This document shows positions 62,736-64,000 of a stretch of 64,000 nt of DNA, piece after piece (position 1 is the first letter of the stretch; each line of letters begins with the position of its first letter). The notes beneath the pieces are model-generated. The model had not been told where the DNA came from and did no database searches. It saw only the letters and a program-made list of their open reading frames with translations. A program made the position numbers and the translations under genes. The stretch comes from Fistularia commersonii. Taxonomy: Eukaryota; Chordata; Actinopteri; Syngnathiformes; Fistulariidae. Location of the stretch: contig JBBMNZ010000026.1 in NCBI GenBank assembly GCA_037954325.1, positions 6,079,501 through 6,143,500 of the forward strand, written 5' to 3'.

Positions 62736-64000
62736 AAAGACACAAGCATATCATAATAAAAATGCTAAGGAGAACATAGGCTGAGGATCACAGTTAATTA
62801 CACATGCCGACACTTATGCTGAAGGCACCTGGTGTGAAATTTATGTGTAAAAATTTCGGAAAGCGTCGTTTTCTAGACTGATCGCATGAGATGGCTGTTT
62901 CTCTAACTCTTAAAAAGTCTGGTCAACTTTAGGAAAATGACAACAATGGAAAAAAAAGTATGAATGTGATGTGTTCCTGTGTTTGCAGTTTATTAATAAA
63001 CGGTCGATAGGCAGTTGGGGCAGTAGAATTGAATGGGAACGGGAAACGGAAGCATTCGTTATAATTTTTCTGACTTTTAAAAGTTATTTGTTCCAGGATG
63101 TGAGTTCCATTAAATTGTTGATTATGTGTGATTACAGTGTCTGTATCGGTGAGGGGATAATGCAGACGACTGTCTCGAAATTTGAAAAACAAAATGCTCT
63201 TTCCTGCATTTTATGTTACTGTAACTGTTACAAACTGTACTAAAGGTAATTGGGGTTATCCGAGCTGACGGGGCTCTGCAAGAATTATCGTCTTTCTGCG
63301 TCTTTAGTTATTCATTTATTTATTTTTATGAAACTAGAGTTCATCGGTATTCTAGTAACCAAATAGTTGCGTACGGTCACCTTCAACCGACCATTCGATG
63401 TGTCAGCGGATGAAAATGTCTTTTTTCGGAGGTGACCCGTCAAAGGGTCCACCGGACAGTTTGACGCGTCTGTGTGTGAGCCCACACTTTTTGGTGAACA
63501 GTTGCACGGGGGTCGTCTCGTGGCCTCTGGATTTACTCGCCAGCCGGGAGGATGACAGCGTTACCCTCCTTTTAATTGGCTGACCCCGGTGATTCTTCAC
63601 CCACAGATGCACAGCCAGTCGAGGCAGCCGCCACCTCTCCTTTCCCCCTCCCTACCGGAATACATTCCTCTATCCCTCCTGTAATCAATTCTCCTGCTTT
63701 AATATAGACCACAACCCTCCTAGATCCCCTCCGCCTCTCCCTGCTGCAGATACTTGCAGTGCACTGCAACACTGCGAGCATCATGCTATCAAATCTCAAC
63801 ACCTTCCCTCCCTCACAGTTTGCACTCTGGATCCACATTTAGAAAGAGGAACATGAAATATTTGGTGAGCAGATGAAACCCGCCAGTAAGGAATGTAGTA
63901 TTTTTTTTTTCTTTCCCTGTAATATATTTCCAGTTTGGCAGGAAAGAAGAGGAGATAAGGAATATTCAGCATTTATATTAAGAATAAATCTCCCTACAGG

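Larger units (their letters stand above)
54161..64000 (+). other. Presumed first intron of the 54 kb gene, or intergenic
   Basis: No exon was recognised on either strand. Contents include CpG-rich DNA (54590-54850), CT and GA repeats (57585-57614, 58077-58103), GT repeats (57699-57726, 59783-59819, 61437-61464), candidate CNE-type DNA (about 60660-60830) and the duplication/MITE/SINE complex at 61719-62735. Confidence 0.5.

Overview
The window looks like teleost fish nuclear DNA, probably from a percomorph-type genome. The genes are split by GT-AG introns, many only 80-240 bp long. CA/GT and GATA-type microsatellites are dense. Tc1/mariner-type MITEs, tRNA-derived SINEs, a LINE remnant and a pogo-like remnant are present. 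One gene is the vertebrate-type COE factor ebf2, with the duplicated helix typical of vertebrates. No bacterial or plasmid features were seen.

Layout. (1) 1-2090: AT-rich upstream DNA with a decayed LINE 3' end. (2) 2147-6544, + strand: a complete 13-exon secreted animal haem peroxidase of the MPO/EPX/LPO class. Its last exon adds a Gly/Ser linker, seven collagen Gly-X-Y triplets and a full C1q head. This peroxidase-collagen-C1q chimera is the most unusual object in the window. Its 3' flank carries a mariner-type MITE. (3) 7605-7618: a full match to the CTCF core motif. (4) 8353-8512: one exon resembling the ATP synthase epsilon subunit, with an odd N-terminal extension. (5) 12089-36807, + strand: complete ebf2 in 16 coding exons (582 codons). 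Intron 6 is 14.2 kb and holds candidate regulatory DNA, a 32-nt G run and a 28-nt C run. (6) 38.25-54.0 kb: a gene desert with homeobox-site-dense candidate enhancers, very long GT repeats, a CpG-rich promoter-like segment ending in a perfect splice donor, and several transposon relics. (7) 54035-54160, + strand: one 42-codon exon with a good Kozak start and a CAG/CGG repeat just upstream. It is probably the first coding exon of a gene that leaves the window. (8) 54.2-64 kb: its presumed first intron, with a 308-bp tandem duplication, one copy of which was later hit by the MITE.

How the genes relate. The peroxidase would act outside cells or in granules, with a trimerising target-recognition head. 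ebf2 is a nuclear developmental regulator, and the surrounding desert is best read as its regulatory landscape. No functional link between the peroxidase and ebf2 is visible; CTCF-type motifs at 7.6 and 46.1 kb may mark domain edges. Exon borders were derived by reading frame, splice sites and family motifs by eye. Conservation, expression and family names of repeats could not be tested here.
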